A program made the translations under genes and the position numbers. Below are positions 33,709-42,751 of a stretch of 64,000 nucleotides of DNA, in pieces. The stretch lies in the NCBI GenBank assembly GCA_034437755.1, contig DAOTTV010000124.1:4544-68543 (forward strand), read 5' to 3'. Origin of the DNA: JAUZRW01 sp034437755 (GTDB taxonomy: Bacteria; Chloroflexota; Anaerolineae; Aggregatilineales; Phototrophicaceae). The notes beneath the pieces were generated by a model. The model worked only from the letters and a program-made list of their open reading frames with translations, made no database searches and had not been told where the DNA came from. The stretch's first letter is position 1. Each line of letters opens with the position of its first letter.

Positions 33709-34539
33709 ATGTCGGAGTGGTTGAAGGTAGTCTTGCTGGGGATTGTCGAAGGGGTGACCGAGTTCTTGCCAATTTCATCGACCGGACACCTCATCATCGC
33801 GTCCGAGTTTTTAGCCCTGCGCGATAGCTTAGATGGCACGTTCGAGATTTTCATTCAGATCGGAGCTGTGGTCGCCGTCTTTGCCTATTATCGGGCAGCG
33901 CTATGGCAACAGGCACGCTTGCTAGTTACCCCACCCCAGCCTGAAGACCGCGCCAGCGCCTTACAATTGTGGCTGGGGGTGTTCGTGGCATTTATACCGG
34001 CGGCAATCATCGGTTTGGTGCTGGACGACTGGCTCGAAGCGCGTTTGTTCAATCCGGTCGCTGTCGCCATCGCGCTGATTGTCGGCGGCGTGATGTTCTT
34101 GATTGTCGAACGCTGGTTACAATCGACGCGCCTCGATGAACAGGTGACCAGCGTCAACGATCATCCCTTGACGATGCGTCAGGCTTTCATCGTCGGTTTG
34201 TGGCAATGTCTAGCGCTGATACCGGGCATGTCGCGCTCGGGTATGTCGATCATCGGCGGGATGCTGGCGGGTTTAGATCGCCATCGCGCAACTGATTTTT
34301 CTTTCTATCTCGCCTTGCCAACGCTGGGGGCGGCGACGCTCTACACCCTCGCCCGCGATTTTGACCAACTGAACAACGCCGATCTGAGCTTTTTGTTGCT
34401 GGGGGCGGCGATCTCTGCCGTTGTCGCATGGCTATCGATTGATTGGCTCTTGCGCTATGTCGCCAGCAATAATTTCGTCCCCTTCGGCATCTATCGGATT
34501 ATCCTCGGCGCTGTTATCCTGTGGTTATTCTTGTTCTAA
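33709..34539 (+). CDS. uppP: Undecaprenyl-diphosphate phosphatase, 276 aa
   Basis: An integral membrane enzyme that recycles undecaprenyl pyrophosphate to the monophosphate carrier for peptidoglycan and surface glycans. Both family motifs are present: the Glu-rich GIVEGVTEFLPISSTGHLII at the N-terminus and PGMSRSGMSIIGGMLAGL (PGxSRSG) about residue 172. Eight hydrophobic helices are visible. Its ribosome-binding site, AGGAGG, is strong. The lipid carrier would serve the GT-C glycosyltransferases found earlier in the window. Confidence 0.95.
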   Translation: MSEWLKVVLLGIVEGVTEFLPISSTGHLIIASEFLALRDSLDGTFEIFIQIGAVVAVFAYYRAALWQQARLLVTPPQPEDRASALQLWLGVFVAFIPAAIIGLVLDDWLEARLFNPVAVAIALIVGGVMFLIVERWLQSTRLDEQVTSVNDHPLTMRQAFIVGLWQCLALIPGMSRSGMSIIGGMLAGLDRHRATDFSFYLALPTLGAATLYTLARDFDQLNNADLSFLLLGAAISAVVAWLSIDWLLRYVASNNFVPFGIYRIILGAVILWLFLF

Positions 34540-34551
34540 TGTGATATGTGA

Positions 34552-34581
34552 TTGCGGGGATTGGTCAAAGTGGCGTATACT
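34552..34581 (+). promoter_or_regulatory. Candidate promoter of the receiver-kinase gene
   Basis: TTGCGG (34552-34557) and TATACT (34576-34581) are 18 bases apart. The element lies 40 bases before the ATG at 34622. Confidence 0.45.
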
Positions 34582-34621
34582 ACATACACACAACGGCTCA
34601 ATTCAATCGAAGATCGTATTT

Positions 34622-35716
34622 ATGCCAACCAAAATCTTAATTATCGATGATTCCGATGACTTGCGCGAAGACGTGGTCGAGATGTTGCAGTTAGAGAACT
34701 ACGAAGTCGTGAGTGCCGCGGATGGTGACACTGGTATCGAGCTTGCGAAGAGCTTTCGTCCGGATCTCATCCTGTGCGACATCATGATGCCCGGCACCAA
34801 CGGCTTCGAAGTGTTAAAAGCAATCCGTGCCGACGCAAAGACAGCGGTTATCCCGTTCATCTTCCTCACAGCCAAAGTCGAGCGACTCAGCATGCGGCAG
34901 GGGATGGTACTCGGCGCAGATGATTACATCACCAAGCCCTACAAAGTCGATGAATTGCTGAAGAGCATCGACACACAATTGAAGAAACGCGCCGACCTGA
35001 ACGAAGCGGCGAATAAGCATCTAGACGAATTGCGCCACAGCATTTCGATGGCGTTGCCGCACGAACTACGCACCCCCCTGAACACGATCATGGGCTTCTC
35101 AGAGATGCTCCAGAGTGAATCGCAACATCTGAAACCCGATCAAATCTATGACTGGGCAACGCAAATCAACACTGCGGCTTATCGCATCTATCATATCTTT
35201 GAGAATTACATCGCCTACAGCCGCGTGCAGATCATGCTCCACAGCGACGAGGACACACGTCCAGATTCCGCACTAGAAGAGTGGGACTTCAACGCGCAGG
35301 CAAAGGTGATGCAAATCGCCCAGAAGCACGAGCGTTTCGCGGATTTGCAGGCACAGATTGACCCCGTGCCCGACCTACACATCCGCGCGGAAGATGCCGA
35401 ACGTCTGGTGCAAGAATTGGTCGATAACGCTTTCAAGTTCTCGCAGGCGGGCGACAGCGTAGAGGTCTACGGGCAAGCGACATCTGATATGGTCTATACT
35501 TTGAGCGTGCGCGATGCTGGGAGCGGTTTAACGCGCGAACAGTTCGATCAAGCAGGCGCGTACCTACAGTACGATCGCCATCTGGTCGAACAGCAGGGCA
35601 TGGGCTTCGGGTTGGCGATTGTCAAAGGCTTGCTGGCATTATACGACTACGACTGCGACGTGGACGGCACGCCCGACGAGGGCACTTGTATCTCAATCCA
35701 CATGATACGCGGTTAG
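34622..35716 (+). CDS. Response regulator-histidine kinase fusion, 364 aa
   Basis: The receiver comes first (residues about 3-120; acidic pair IIDDSDDL, phosphoacceptor in LILCDIMMPG, Thr in FLTAK, Lys in TKPYK), followed directly by a HisKA dimerisation domain with His in LPHELRTPLNTIMGFSEML. An HATPase domain follows (N box LVDNAFKFS, G1 DAGSGL, G2 GMGFGLAIVKGL). There is no membrane segment. Such receiver-first kinases often act as phosphorelay intermediates. ATG 34622 is chosen; the open frame extends upstream into uppP but without coding character. Confidence 0.9.
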   Translation: MPTKILIIDDSDDLREDVVEMLQLENYEVVSAADGDTGIELAKSFRPDLILCDIMMPGTNGFEVLKAIRADAKTAVIPFIFLTAKVERLSMRQGMVLGADDYITKPYKVDELLKSIDTQLKKRADLNEAANKHLDELRHSISMALPHELRTPLNTIMGFSEMLQSESQHLKPDQIYDWATQINTAAYRIYHIFENYIAYSRVQIMLHSDEDTRPDSALEEWDFNAQAKVMQIAQKHERFADLQAQIDPVPDLHIRAEDAERLVQELVDNAFKFSQAGDSVEVYGQATSDMVYTLSVRDAGSGLTREQFDQAGAYLQYDRHLVEQQGMGFGLAIVKGLLALYDYDCDVDGTPDEGTCISIHMIRG

Positions 35717-35721
35717 GTTTT

Positions 35722-35750
35722 TTGCCGCTTTAACAATTATTTCGTATAAT
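35722..35750 (+). promoter_or_regulatory. Promoter of the LysM lipoprotein gene
   Basis: TTGCCG (35722-35727) and a perfect TATAAT (35745-35750) are 17 bases apart, 55 bases before the start at 35805. Confidence 0.65.
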
Positions 35751-35804
35751 AGAAGTGCTTATTCGGAATCGGGCTTAATCGCACAGCCGGAGGATACATA
35801 TTAC

Positions 35805-36749
35805 ATGCTAAATACCAACCATCGCTGGCTTACTCTCAGTCTGCTGAGCGTTTTACTGATCACAACCGGCTGTTTTCGCTCGGTCGGGGACGAATCCCTC
35901 ATCACGGCTGTTTCTGAGCGCGTGACCGATACCGCCACACCAACGAGTAGCAATACGCCCCTGCCGACCAACACCGCGACACCGGTCGATGCGGTGGCAC
36001 TCGCGTTCGATCGCCCGACAGAGACGGCAACCGACACCCCAACTGCCACGGCGACGGATACCGCAACATCGACGATTGCCACGACTGTAATCTCCAGCGC
36101 AACCAATACACCTCTATCAGTCGCACAAGCGGCGACATCCACGCCAGATGACTTCCAGTTGACGGCGACCGAACTAGTACGCACAGCGACCGAAGGCGCA
36201 GGTATCCCGCTGACACAAACGGCGGCGTTCTTACAAGGGCCTTCGAGCACGCCGACCAACACCGCGACCGCGACATTTAACCCCTTCGTGCCATCGAATA
36301 CGCCGGCTGTAAACACCGGCGCTGGTGGTAGCGGCGGCGGTAACGTCGTGCCGACGGGGCAAGACTGTGTACACGAAGTGCGCCGTGGCGAACGCCTGTA
36401 CTTGCTCAGTCGTTATTATGGCATCGGTGTGAGCCAGATCATCGCGCGTAACAACATCGTCACGCCCGATATTATCTCGGTCGGGCAACGGCTCGTGATC
36501 CCCGGTTGTGGCACGCTCAACCGCTTGCCACCGGCGACATCGACCCCGCGCCCCGGCGTGACCAACGTGCCCGGCATCCCCAACCCGCAACCGATCAACT
36601 GTGGCACGCAGTACATGATTCAGGATAATGACACGCTTTATAGCATCGCGGTAACCTGCGGCGTGACCGTCGCTGAGTTGCAGACGGTGAACCGCATCGT
36701 CAACCCGAACTTGATCTTCGTCGGCGACACCTTAATTATCCCGAACTAG
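35805..36749 (+). CDS. Lipoprotein with two LysM domains and a Thr/Pro-rich stalk, 314 aa
   Basis: A signal peptide ends in the lipobox ITTGC, with Cys23 as lipid anchor. Residues about 40-175 form a low-complexity stalk rich in Thr, Ser, Ala and Pro (TATATDTATSTIATT), likely extended and possibly glycosylated. Two LysM modules follow: residues about 188-235 (VHEVRRGERLYLLSRYYGI) and 266-314 (YMIQDNDTLYSIAVTCGV), each ending in GQRLVIP or GDTLIIP. LysM binds N-acetylglucosamine polymers, so this is a cell-wall-binding surface protein. A terminator follows at 36777-36804. Confidence 0.9.
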   Translation: MLNTNHRWLTLSLLSVLLITTGCFRSVGDESLITAVSERVTDTATPTSSNTPLPTNTATPVDAVALAFDRPTETATDTPTATATDTATSTIATTVISSATNTPLSVAQAATSTPDDFQLTATELVRTATEGAGIPLTQTAAFLQGPSSTPTNTATATFNPFVPSNTPAVNTGAGGSGGGNVVPTGQDCVHEVRRGERLYLLSRYYGIGVSQIIARNNIVTPDIISVGQRLVIPGCGTLNRLPPATSTPRPGVTNVPGIPNPQPINCGTQYMIQDNDTLYSIAVTCGVTVAELQTVNRIVNPNLIFVGDTLIIPN

Positions 36750-36776
36750 AATCGTGATCACACAACCACAACACAC

Positions 36777-36804
36777 AGGGGCGATGACCACATCGCCTCT
36801 TTTA
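36777..36804 (+). terminator. Rho-independent terminator after the LysM gene
   Basis: AGGGGCGATG (36777-36786) pairs with CATCGCCTCT (36791-36800) across an ACCA loop, with one G-T pair. A run of TTTT ends at about 36803. It precedes the NUDIX start codon by about 30 bases. Confidence 0.8.
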
Positions 36805-36834
36805 TATTCATCAGCGCGTGAGATAGGCAACCCC

Positions 36835-37374
36835 ATGACTAAGATGAACGAAGACATCATCAGCACTGACCAGATTTACGACGGGCATATCCTTCAGTTG
36901 AACGTTCATCAAGTGCGCCTGCCCGATGGCACCCGTGCCCAGCGTGAAGTCTTGCATCATCCCGGCGCAGTGGCGATGGTCGCGCTCGATGACACGCAAA
37001 ATGTCGTGCTGGTCAAGCAGTTTCGCAGTGGCTCGCGCCAGATCACGCTCGAAATCCCGGCAGGCTTGCTGGAACCCGACGAAAACCCGCCGGACGCGAT
37101 CGTCCGTGAGATGCGCGAAGAAACCGGATACCGCCCGCAAACGGTGACGGCGATCGGTGGCGTGTATCCCGTGCCGGGCATCAGCGATGAGTACATTCAC
37201 CTGTTTTACGGGCGCGACTTAGTGCATGACCCGCTCGCCCAGGATGCTGAGGAGTTCATCGAAGTCGTGCGTCTCCCGATCGAAACGGCGCTGGCGATGA
37301 TCGATCGCGGCGAGATCAACGAAGGCAAGACGACCATCGCGCTCTTACGCCTTGCCCGTCGCCTCGGCATCTGA
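36835..37374 (+). CDS. NUDIX hydrolase, ADP-ribose pyrophosphatase-like, 179 aa
   Basis: A complete NUDIX box is present, GLLEPDENPPDAIVREMREE followed by TGY (G-x5-E-x7-REUxEExGU). It is preceded by VALDDTQNVVLVKQFRSGSR and LEIPAGLLE, which match the ADP-ribose/ADP-sugar group (E. coli NudF-like). It would hydrolyse ADP-ribose to AMP and ribose 5-phosphate. ATG 36835 is chosen, with AGATAGG seven bases upstream; the frame is open back to 36754 but that stretch spans the terminator. Exact substrate is an inference from the family. Confidence 0.9.
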   Translation: MTKMNEDIISTDQIYDGHILQLNVHQVRLPDGTRAQREVLHHPGAVAMVALDDTQNVVLVKQFRSGSRQITLEIPAGLLEPDENPPDAIVREMREETGYRPQTVTAIGGVYPVPGISDEYIHLFYGRDLVHDPLAQDAEEFIEVVRLPIETALAMIDRGEINEGKTTIALLRLARRLGI

Positions 37375-37381
37375 CACGCCC

Positions 37382-37411
37382 TTGTGATCGCTTTATTCTC
37401 CGTGATATAAT
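37382..37411 (+). promoter_or_regulatory. Candidate promoter of rplS
   Basis: TTGTGA (37382-37387) and a perfect TATAAT (37406-37411) are separated by 18 bases. The leader to the GTG start at 37483 would be about 65 bases. Confidence 0.55.
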
Positions 37412-37482
37412 TGTCGATCGTTCATTCAAGACTTGTCAAAAATGAGATGCGCCCTGTGCGTGTTTGAGGAAGGTAAAATCTC

Positions 37483-37830
37483 GTGAATGAGTTGATTCAA
37501 TCACTACAAGCTCCCGTGGCAGATCGCCCGACTGTCGAAGTCGGCGATACAATTCGTCTGTACATCAAGATTATCGAGAGTGGTAAAGAACGGACGCAAC
37601 CCTTTGAAGGGGTCGTGATCCGCGCGCGCAAGGGCGGCAACAACGCGAATTTCACCGTTCGCCGGATTGCATCGCACGGTGTCGGGGTTGAGCGCACGTT
37701 CTTGACCAACAGCCCGCGCATTGATCGCATTGAGATCAAACGCCGGGCCAAAGTGCGCCGCGCACAGCTTTATTACCTGCGTAATCGTCGCGGGAAAGCG
37801 GCTCGCCTGAAGGAACGTCGCCGGAAGTAA
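37483..37830 (+). CDS. rplS: 50S ribosomal protein L19, 115 aa
   Basis: The protein matches L19 along its full length: VGDTIRLYIKIIESGKERTQ, then PFEGVVIRARKGG, NFTVRRIASHGVGVERTF and the end RRAKVRRAQLYYLRNRRGKA. L19 sits at the 30S-50S interface of the ribosome. The start is GTG at 37483, preceded by GAGGAAGG. Usual companions trmD, rimM and rpsP are not adjacent. It is followed after 15 bases by an amidotransferase. Confidence 0.98.
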   Translation: MNELIQSLQAPVADRPTVEVGDTIRLYIKIIESGKERTQPFEGVVIRARKGGNNANFTVRRIASHGVGVERTFLTNSPRIDRIEIKRRAKVRRAQLYYLRNRRGKAARLKERRRK

Positions 37831-37845
37831 GCGGTGGGGGCTATC

Positions 37846-38586
37846 ATGCACAAACCGCTGATCGGAATCTCAGCCTATGATTACGTCCGCCCCGGAGTGG
37901 GCTGGCGTTACGATATTTGTTATGCGCGCAATGCCGTCGCGATCGAAACTGCCGGCGGTTTGCCCGTTCTCATCCCGTCACGCGTCAGCGCGGATGTCCT
38001 GCGTGGCATCTACGAACGCCTTGACGCGGTTCTATTACCCGGTGGCGGCGACATCAACCCCGACAATTATCAAGATCGACCGCGCACGGAACTCAAACAC
38101 GTCGATGATACGCGCGATACGATGGAACTGAATCTGACGCGCTGGGCGGCTGCTGATGATCTGCCGGTGCTGGGGATTTGTCGCGGTATTCAGGTGATGA
38201 ACGTCGCCCTCGGCGGGTCGCTCACACAGGACATCCCGTCGATGCTGACGACCGATTACCGCCATAACATCGAACACGGGCAAGAACCGCGCAACTTGAT
38301 TCTGCATGATGTGACGGTCAAAACTGATACGCGTCTGCGGAGCATCTTAGGCGAGGAAAGCGTACAGGTGAACAGCATTCACCATCAGGCGATCAAGGAT
38401 CTCGCGCCGGATTTGATCGACGTAGCCTATGCGCCCGATGGCATCATCGAAGGGGTCGAACTGCCTGACCGTCATTTCTTCATGGCGGTGCAATGGCATC
38501 CAGAAGACCTGACCGACGATGACGAACGGATGCGGAATCTGTTCAAAGCCTTCGTTGATGCCGCCAGCCAGCGCATCAAGGCTTGA
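37846..38586 (+). CDS. Class I glutamine amidotransferase-like gamma-glutamyl hydrolase (PuuD family), 246 aa
   Basis: A peptidase C26 fold: KPLIGISAYDYVRP at the N-terminus, substrate loop VLLPGGGDINPDNY, nucleophile Cys in LPVLGICRGIQVMNVALGG, and the His-Glu pair in MAVQWHPEDLTDDD. Family members hydrolyse gamma-glutamyl-GABA or related gamma-glutamyl amides. ATG 37846 is chosen, 16 bases after the rplS stop with GGTGGGGG ahead, instead of GTG 37834. No polyamine-pathway genes are near, so the physiological substrate is not fixed. Confidence 0.9.
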   Translation: MHKPLIGISAYDYVRPGVGWRYDICYARNAVAIETAGGLPVLIPSRVSADVLRGIYERLDAVLLPGGGDINPDNYQDRPRTELKHVDDTRDTMELNLTRWAAADDLPVLGICRGIQVMNVALGGSLTQDIPSMLTTDYRHNIEHGQEPRNLILHDVTVKTDTRLRSILGEESVQVNSIHHQAIKDLAPDLIDVAYAPDGIIEGVELPDRHFFMAVQWHPEDLTDDDERMRNLFKAFVDAASQRIKA

Positions 38587-38596
38587 CGACCGTCCC

Positions 38597-40927
38597 TCAC
38601 GACTCGAGGCGCACCGCGTTATTGCCGCGTGTCGAGCCATCTTCTGCTTCAAACGGGAGGACGCGGCGCGTGCCTTCTGGCGGGCTGAGGGGCAACTGTA
38701 CGTAGAATGTCGCCCCCGGCAATTCTTCCATGCTGTGGCCGGGGCTGTCAGCACGTAAGCTCCCGCCATGCCCCTCGATAATGCCCTTGGCAATCGTCAA
38801 ACCGAGACCGGGACCCGCCCCCATGAACTTATAAATGCCGGTCGAGTGCAGTTGTGTATCGAACCCACGATAGAACTTGTTGAAGATATAGTCGATGTCT
38901 TTCTGGGCGATGCCGACCCCCGTATCCTTGATCTTGAACAACACATGATCGTATTCGCTGTTGTTGTTGGCGGGCACATACGCCGCCGAGATCATAATCA
39001 TGCCGCCATCCGGCGTGAACTTGATCGAGTTCAGGACAATATTGCGGATAGCCTGCGTCATTCGTTGTAAATCGGCATCGACGCGCGGCAGGTCTTTATC
39101 GACCGTCGCCTCAAGCGAGATATTGCGCTGACTCGCCGGATCACGCAGGGGTTCTAAAGCCATCTTGACGATTGTCTCCGGCGTAGTCTGCACGAAGCGT
39201 AAATCCATCGCATTCACATCAATCTGGCTCACATCCAGCATTGCCGAGATCAATTCTTCCATCCGCTCAGTCGAACGCCGCAAGCTCTTGACCATTTTCG
39301 AGGTCTGCTCCTCTCTGAGCGCGCCGGCATCGTTCAGGCTGTCGATAATATCGGTGTACCCGCGAATCTGTGCGAGGGGTGTACGTAACTCGTGGCTGGC
39401 GATAGTGATGAAATCGGTCTTGATCGTATCGAGTTTCTCAAGTTCTTGCTTGGCATTTTCCAGCCGTTTGTTGAGGACGCGCATGCTATCGTTGAGGTGC
39501 TGTAAATCGTCGATCAAGCGCGCACTGCGGAGCGCCGTGCCCACCTGTTGCGCGATGACCGTCAGTAATTCAGCATCGGCTTTATCGTGGGGCGTATCTT
39601 TGAGTTTACGTCCAGCCGCCAACAACCCGATCAAGCGCCCTTCGGCAATCACAGGCACGTAGACACTCAAGCCTAGCGCACGGAAGAACTCGCGCTCTTG
39701 TTCATCCGCCATACGAAAAATCGACCCGTACTCAATATCGAATTGTCCAATGGGGACTTTCTGTACCGCCAGCGTCGTATAGATGGGGCTATCTTGGCTC
39801 AAATATCCAGTGGCTGAGGGGCTGGTGAGGGTTGCGCCACGCTCAAGCACGATGAGTTCGACAGCGTTTTGCACGCGGAAGCTATTGTTGAGCAAGATCA
39901 ACGCCGATTTTTGCACGGTCAGGATTTTGTTGAGCGTCTCAGTCGTCGCGTTGACGACTTCTTCGAGGCTCGCCGCCCGTGCCACCCGCTGGCTGTACAC
40001 AGCTGAAGCCATCGCGAGGCTGGGGCGCGTTTGTAGGGATAGCCGCCGGAAGATGAACTCGATCAGTTGGCGTGCGGGGACGGTGATCGCGGCAACTGCC
40101 AGCGCAATCCCCGCAATAATCAAGACGATCATCGTGCGATCGAGCGCGAGCGCGTCCAAGAAGTCGAAGCGGTTCAAGAAGTACACCGTCACGAAGAATA
40201 AGGCCCACGATGCCGCCATCACCGCGACGATACGCGCTGTAATCAACAGCACATCGCGCACATCCACCAGACGATGCATGTAGAGCGCGTAGGCACTCAT
40301 CGCCACCAGCCCAATCGCCACCAGATTGCCGCCCAGCATGATGAAGGTCTCGTTGCTGGCGATCAGGGTATTGCCGGCGATCATCACGATTGTCGTTAGC
40401 ATCCAGAACGCATGGCGGTTGGCGAGTTCGGGCATGGTGGCGTTATAAAAGCGCTGGAAAGCCTGATTCAGCAGATAGGCGCTGGCGACAAGGCCCCCGC
40501 TCACCCCAACCAGCGTTGGCAACCATGACACAGCAGTCAGCCAGCGGAACCAACCAGTGAACGGCACCGTTGTGACCAGCGCCGTCACGATGAACACCAC
40601 CGCCCACACACCAATCAGACCGCCGCCGACGCGCAAGGCTTGCTGACGCTGGTCATCGCTTTCCAGCATATCGTAAAGCACGACACTGCCGAAAGCCGCG
40701 TGAACGGCAATCAAGCTCAGCCATACGAGTACAGCGCGGTTGAGAGTAGCGCTTAACTGCCACGATGGAGGCAACCACTGCACCGCAAAGCTGAGTATGA
40801 CCGCCCCCCCCAGTCCCATCAACCAGCGCGCCCGCATAGCCTCACGGCGATTGCGCCACGCGAGGTATAGGATAGCCGCGGTGAGCAGAATATAGAGTAG
40901 AACGAGAAAATTCAGCAATAATGTCAT
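38597..40927 (-). CDS. Membrane sensor histidine kinase (7TM-GAF-HisKA-HATPase), 776 aa
   Basis: The N-terminal 300 residues hold about eight hydrophobic helices, resembling the 7TM histidine-kinase sensor domain. A GAF domain follows (VVNATTETLNKILTVQKSAL to about residue 480), then a coiled coil, HisKA with the phosphoacceptor His in IASHELRTPLAQIRGY (about residue 524), and HATPase with the N box IVLNSIKF, FKIKDTGVGIAQKDIDY and GPGLGLTIAKGII. All catalytic boxes are intact. The signal is unknown and no response regulator is adjacent. It is convergent with the amidotransferase gene, ten bases away. Confidence 0.92.
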   Translation of the reverse strand: MTLLLNFLVLLYILLTAAILYLAWRNRREAMRARWLMGLGGAVILSFAVQWLPPSWQLSATLNRAVLVWLSLIAVHAAFGSVVLYDMLESDDQRQQALRVGGGLIGVWAVVFIVTALVTTVPFTGWFRWLTAVSWLPTLVGVSGGLVASAYLLNQAFQRFYNATMPELANRHAFWMLTTIVMIAGNTLIASNETFIMLGGNLVAIGLVAMSAYALYMHRLVDVRDVLLITARIVAVMAASWALFFVTVYFLNRFDFLDALALDRTMIVLIIAGIALAVAAITVPARQLIEFIFRRLSLQTRPSLAMASAVYSQRVARAASLEEVVNATTETLNKILTVQKSALILLNNSFRVQNAVELIVLERGATLTSPSATGYLSQDSPIYTTLAVQKVPIGQFDIEYGSIFRMADEQEREFFRALGLSVYVPVIAEGRLIGLLAAGRKLKDTPHDKADAELLTVIAQQVGTALRSARLIDDLQHLNDSMRVLNKRLENAKQELEKLDTIKTDFITIASHELRTPLAQIRGYTDIIDSLNDAGALREEQTSKMVKSLRRSTERMEELISAMLDVSQIDVNAMDLRFVQTTPETIVKMALEPLRDPASQRNISLEATVDKDLPRVDADLQRMTQAIRNIVLNSIKFTPDGGMIMISAAYVPANNNSEYDHVLFKIKDTGVGIAQKDIDYIFNKFYRGFDTQLHSTGIYKFMGAGPGLGLTIAKGIIEGHGGSLRADSPGHSMEELPGATFYVQLPLSPPEGTRRVLPFEAEDGSTRGNNAVRLES

Positions 40928-40945
40928 GCGTCTTCTTATCCAGCA

Positions 40946-42574
40946 TTACTTGAGAATATAATGTGTACCCTTTTTCGACCCGACTTTGATCAGGATACCT
41001 TTTTCGACCATATCGACGAGATCAAGGCGCAAGGTTTCCGCCGAGACTCCTTCACACAAGTTGCGATATTCGCGATTGGTGATTGATCCCTGCTCGCGAA
41101 TGTATTGCAGGGCTTTCGCCTGCCGATGATTGGTATTACGCATCCACTCCGGCGGTTTGGGCTTCTCGCGCTCGTTGAAGAGCGTCACCGCAAAGCTATA
41201 CGGACGCGCATCGAAGTTCGGCGGTTGATGACCGGCTTGCTCCATGACTTCGATCATACGATCAATCCCTAAGCCTAGTTCTTCAATGTAGCCCCACTGG
41301 AACAAGCCACTGACAATGCGCGGATTGCGGCTGAAGTGTTCGTCTTTGATATTTTCGATCGTGATGAAGCCCGGCAAGCCCCCCGGCGAGATCACTTCGA
41401 GCCGATCGGAATACATCCGCAGTTCGATGCGTCGTCCGCGCAGGCGATAATCGCGGTGGCAGATAGCGTTCACAATTGCCTCGCGCACGGCAAATTGGGG
41501 ATACTCGGTGCGTTCTTCGCGCTCTAAGCCTTTGACGACGGCGCTCACCGCCATCTCGCTCCAGATCAAGTTCCACGATTGCTCGATCAAACGCGGGAGC
41601 GGGCCTGTCAGTTCTTCGCGGCGCGTGTAACCGGCTAGCCCACTCTCGCCGCGGGGGGTAGTGCCGACGAACTTGGCGAACACGACGCTGCTCTGCGGTA
41701 GCCATTGCTGGGGATACTCGGTGAAGAGCAAGATACCGGTCACAGTCGGCTTGCCATCGTCGGTAATCGCGCCGATTTCCTGTAGCAGATCATCGACCTT
41801 ACCGCTGAACGGTCGCTTGTTGCGCTCGGCACGCTTCTCCAGATACTCGTCGATCATGTCCGAGTTGAAGTCATCGCGGCTGGTGCCGGCGACCATCTCG
41901 GCTTCAAAATCACCCGTACTCTTGGCGCTGGCGAGACGTAGAATCTCTTGCCCGCCTAAGGGACGATTGCTCGCCCCACTGCGAATCAACACGCGCCCGT
42001 CAGATAGCGCGTGTAGTTCAATACTGCGCGGGACACGCACCGCATACACCGTGAAGCTATCATCCAGCTCGTCTTCTTGCTCGGCAGGTGTATCATCGTC
42101 GGCGGTCGCGTCTGCCGCGGCATCATCGGCATCGTCGGTATCTGGTTCTGTGTCCGCGGTCGGCTCGTCAGCGTCGGGATCATCATCCGCAAATAAGTTC
42201 GCTGTTTTCGTGGCAGTCTCATTATCTGGTTCTGTGTCTGCTTCAGCATCCGTCGCGCTCGCTACAGGGACTCCAGCTTCATCGCCCTCGACGAGATGCC
42301 CATTTTGCAAGCTCAGGCGCACTTCTTCCCAGCGATTGACGACCACCGGCGGATTATAGAGATCGTCGGCTTCTTTCATCGCTTTGTCGACATCATCGCC
42401 GTTGACACCGGCAGACGTTTGGTCACCGTCAGCAGTTAACCCGATGATAATCGTTCCGCCCTCGGTGTTGGCGAAGGCGACGAGCGTCTCTGCAATTGTC
42501 TGCGGGTCGGGCGTTTCCAAAAATGCGATGCGCGGACCCTGTCCTTCTTTAATCAGATTGAGATTAATCATCAT
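40946..42574 (-). CDS. AlbA_2/Schlafen-type ATPase-like transcription factor with a long acidic insertion, 542 aa
   Basis: The N-terminal AlbA_2 domain is recognisable (AETLVAFANTEGGTIIIGLT, then FTVYAVRVPRS and RVLIRSGASNRPLGGQEIL). It is interrupted by about 77 residues (97-173) that are almost entirely Asp, Glu, Ala and Thr. After a linker, a RecG-like HATPase_c_4 domain follows (AVREAIVNAICHRDYRLRGR, SPGGLPGFITIEN, GLGIDRMIEVM), and a C-terminal winged helix (SITNREYRNLCEGVSAETLR). ATG 42574 is chosen because the frame upstream starts with TTG in the divergent promoter region. It is probably a regulator of the divergent radical SAM gene. Confidence 0.8.
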   Translation of the reverse strand: MMINLNLIKEGQGPRIAFLETPDPQTIAETLVAFANTEGGTIIIGLTADGDQTSAGVNGDDVDKAMKEADDLYNPPVVVNRWEEVRLSLQNGHLVEGDEAGVPVASATDAEADTEPDNETATKTANLFADDDPDADEPTADTEPDTDDADDAAADATADDDTPAEQEDELDDSFTVYAVRVPRSIELHALSDGRVLIRSGASNRPLGGQEILRLASAKSTGDFEAEMVAGTSRDDFNSDMIDEYLEKRAERNKRPFSGKVDDLLQEIGAITDDGKPTVTGILLFTEYPQQWLPQSSVVFAKFVGTTPRGESGLAGYTRREELTGPLPRLIEQSWNLIWSEMAVSAVVKGLEREERTEYPQFAVREAIVNAICHRDYRLRGRRIELRMYSDRLEVISPGGLPGFITIENIKDEHFSRNPRIVSGLFQWGYIEELGLGIDRMIEVMEQAGHQPPNFDARPYSFAVTLFNEREKPKPPEWMRNTNHRQAKALQYIREQGSITNREYRNLCEGVSAETLRLDLVDMVEKGILIKVGSKKGTHYILK

Positions 42575-42601
42575 TGACGTTTCGCTAAGTTCGACCCCAT
42601 A

Positions 42602-42734
42602 TTGGGACAAAATTGTAACATATTTTGAGATCGTCTGTACATTTGCTCAATTCGATTGGGTATCATATCATTATTTTAACAACAATATCGGATTATGGGG
42701 TAATTTCCTATCACAATTTCCCAACTTATCCCAA
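42602..42734. promoter_or_regulatory. Divergent intergenic region with repeated TTGGGA motifs
   Basis: The 178-base gap between the AlbA_2-type regulator and the radical SAM gene is AT-rich. It contains TTGGGA-CAA-AATTGT (42602-42616), the inverted ACAATT-TCCCAA (42713-42724) and another TCCCAA at 42729-42734, so three copies of the same hexamer occur in opposite orientations. It looks like an operator for a dimeric winged-helix protein. No clear promoter hexamers were assigned. Confidence 0.4.
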
Positions 42735-42751
42735 ATTGGACAAGATAGACG

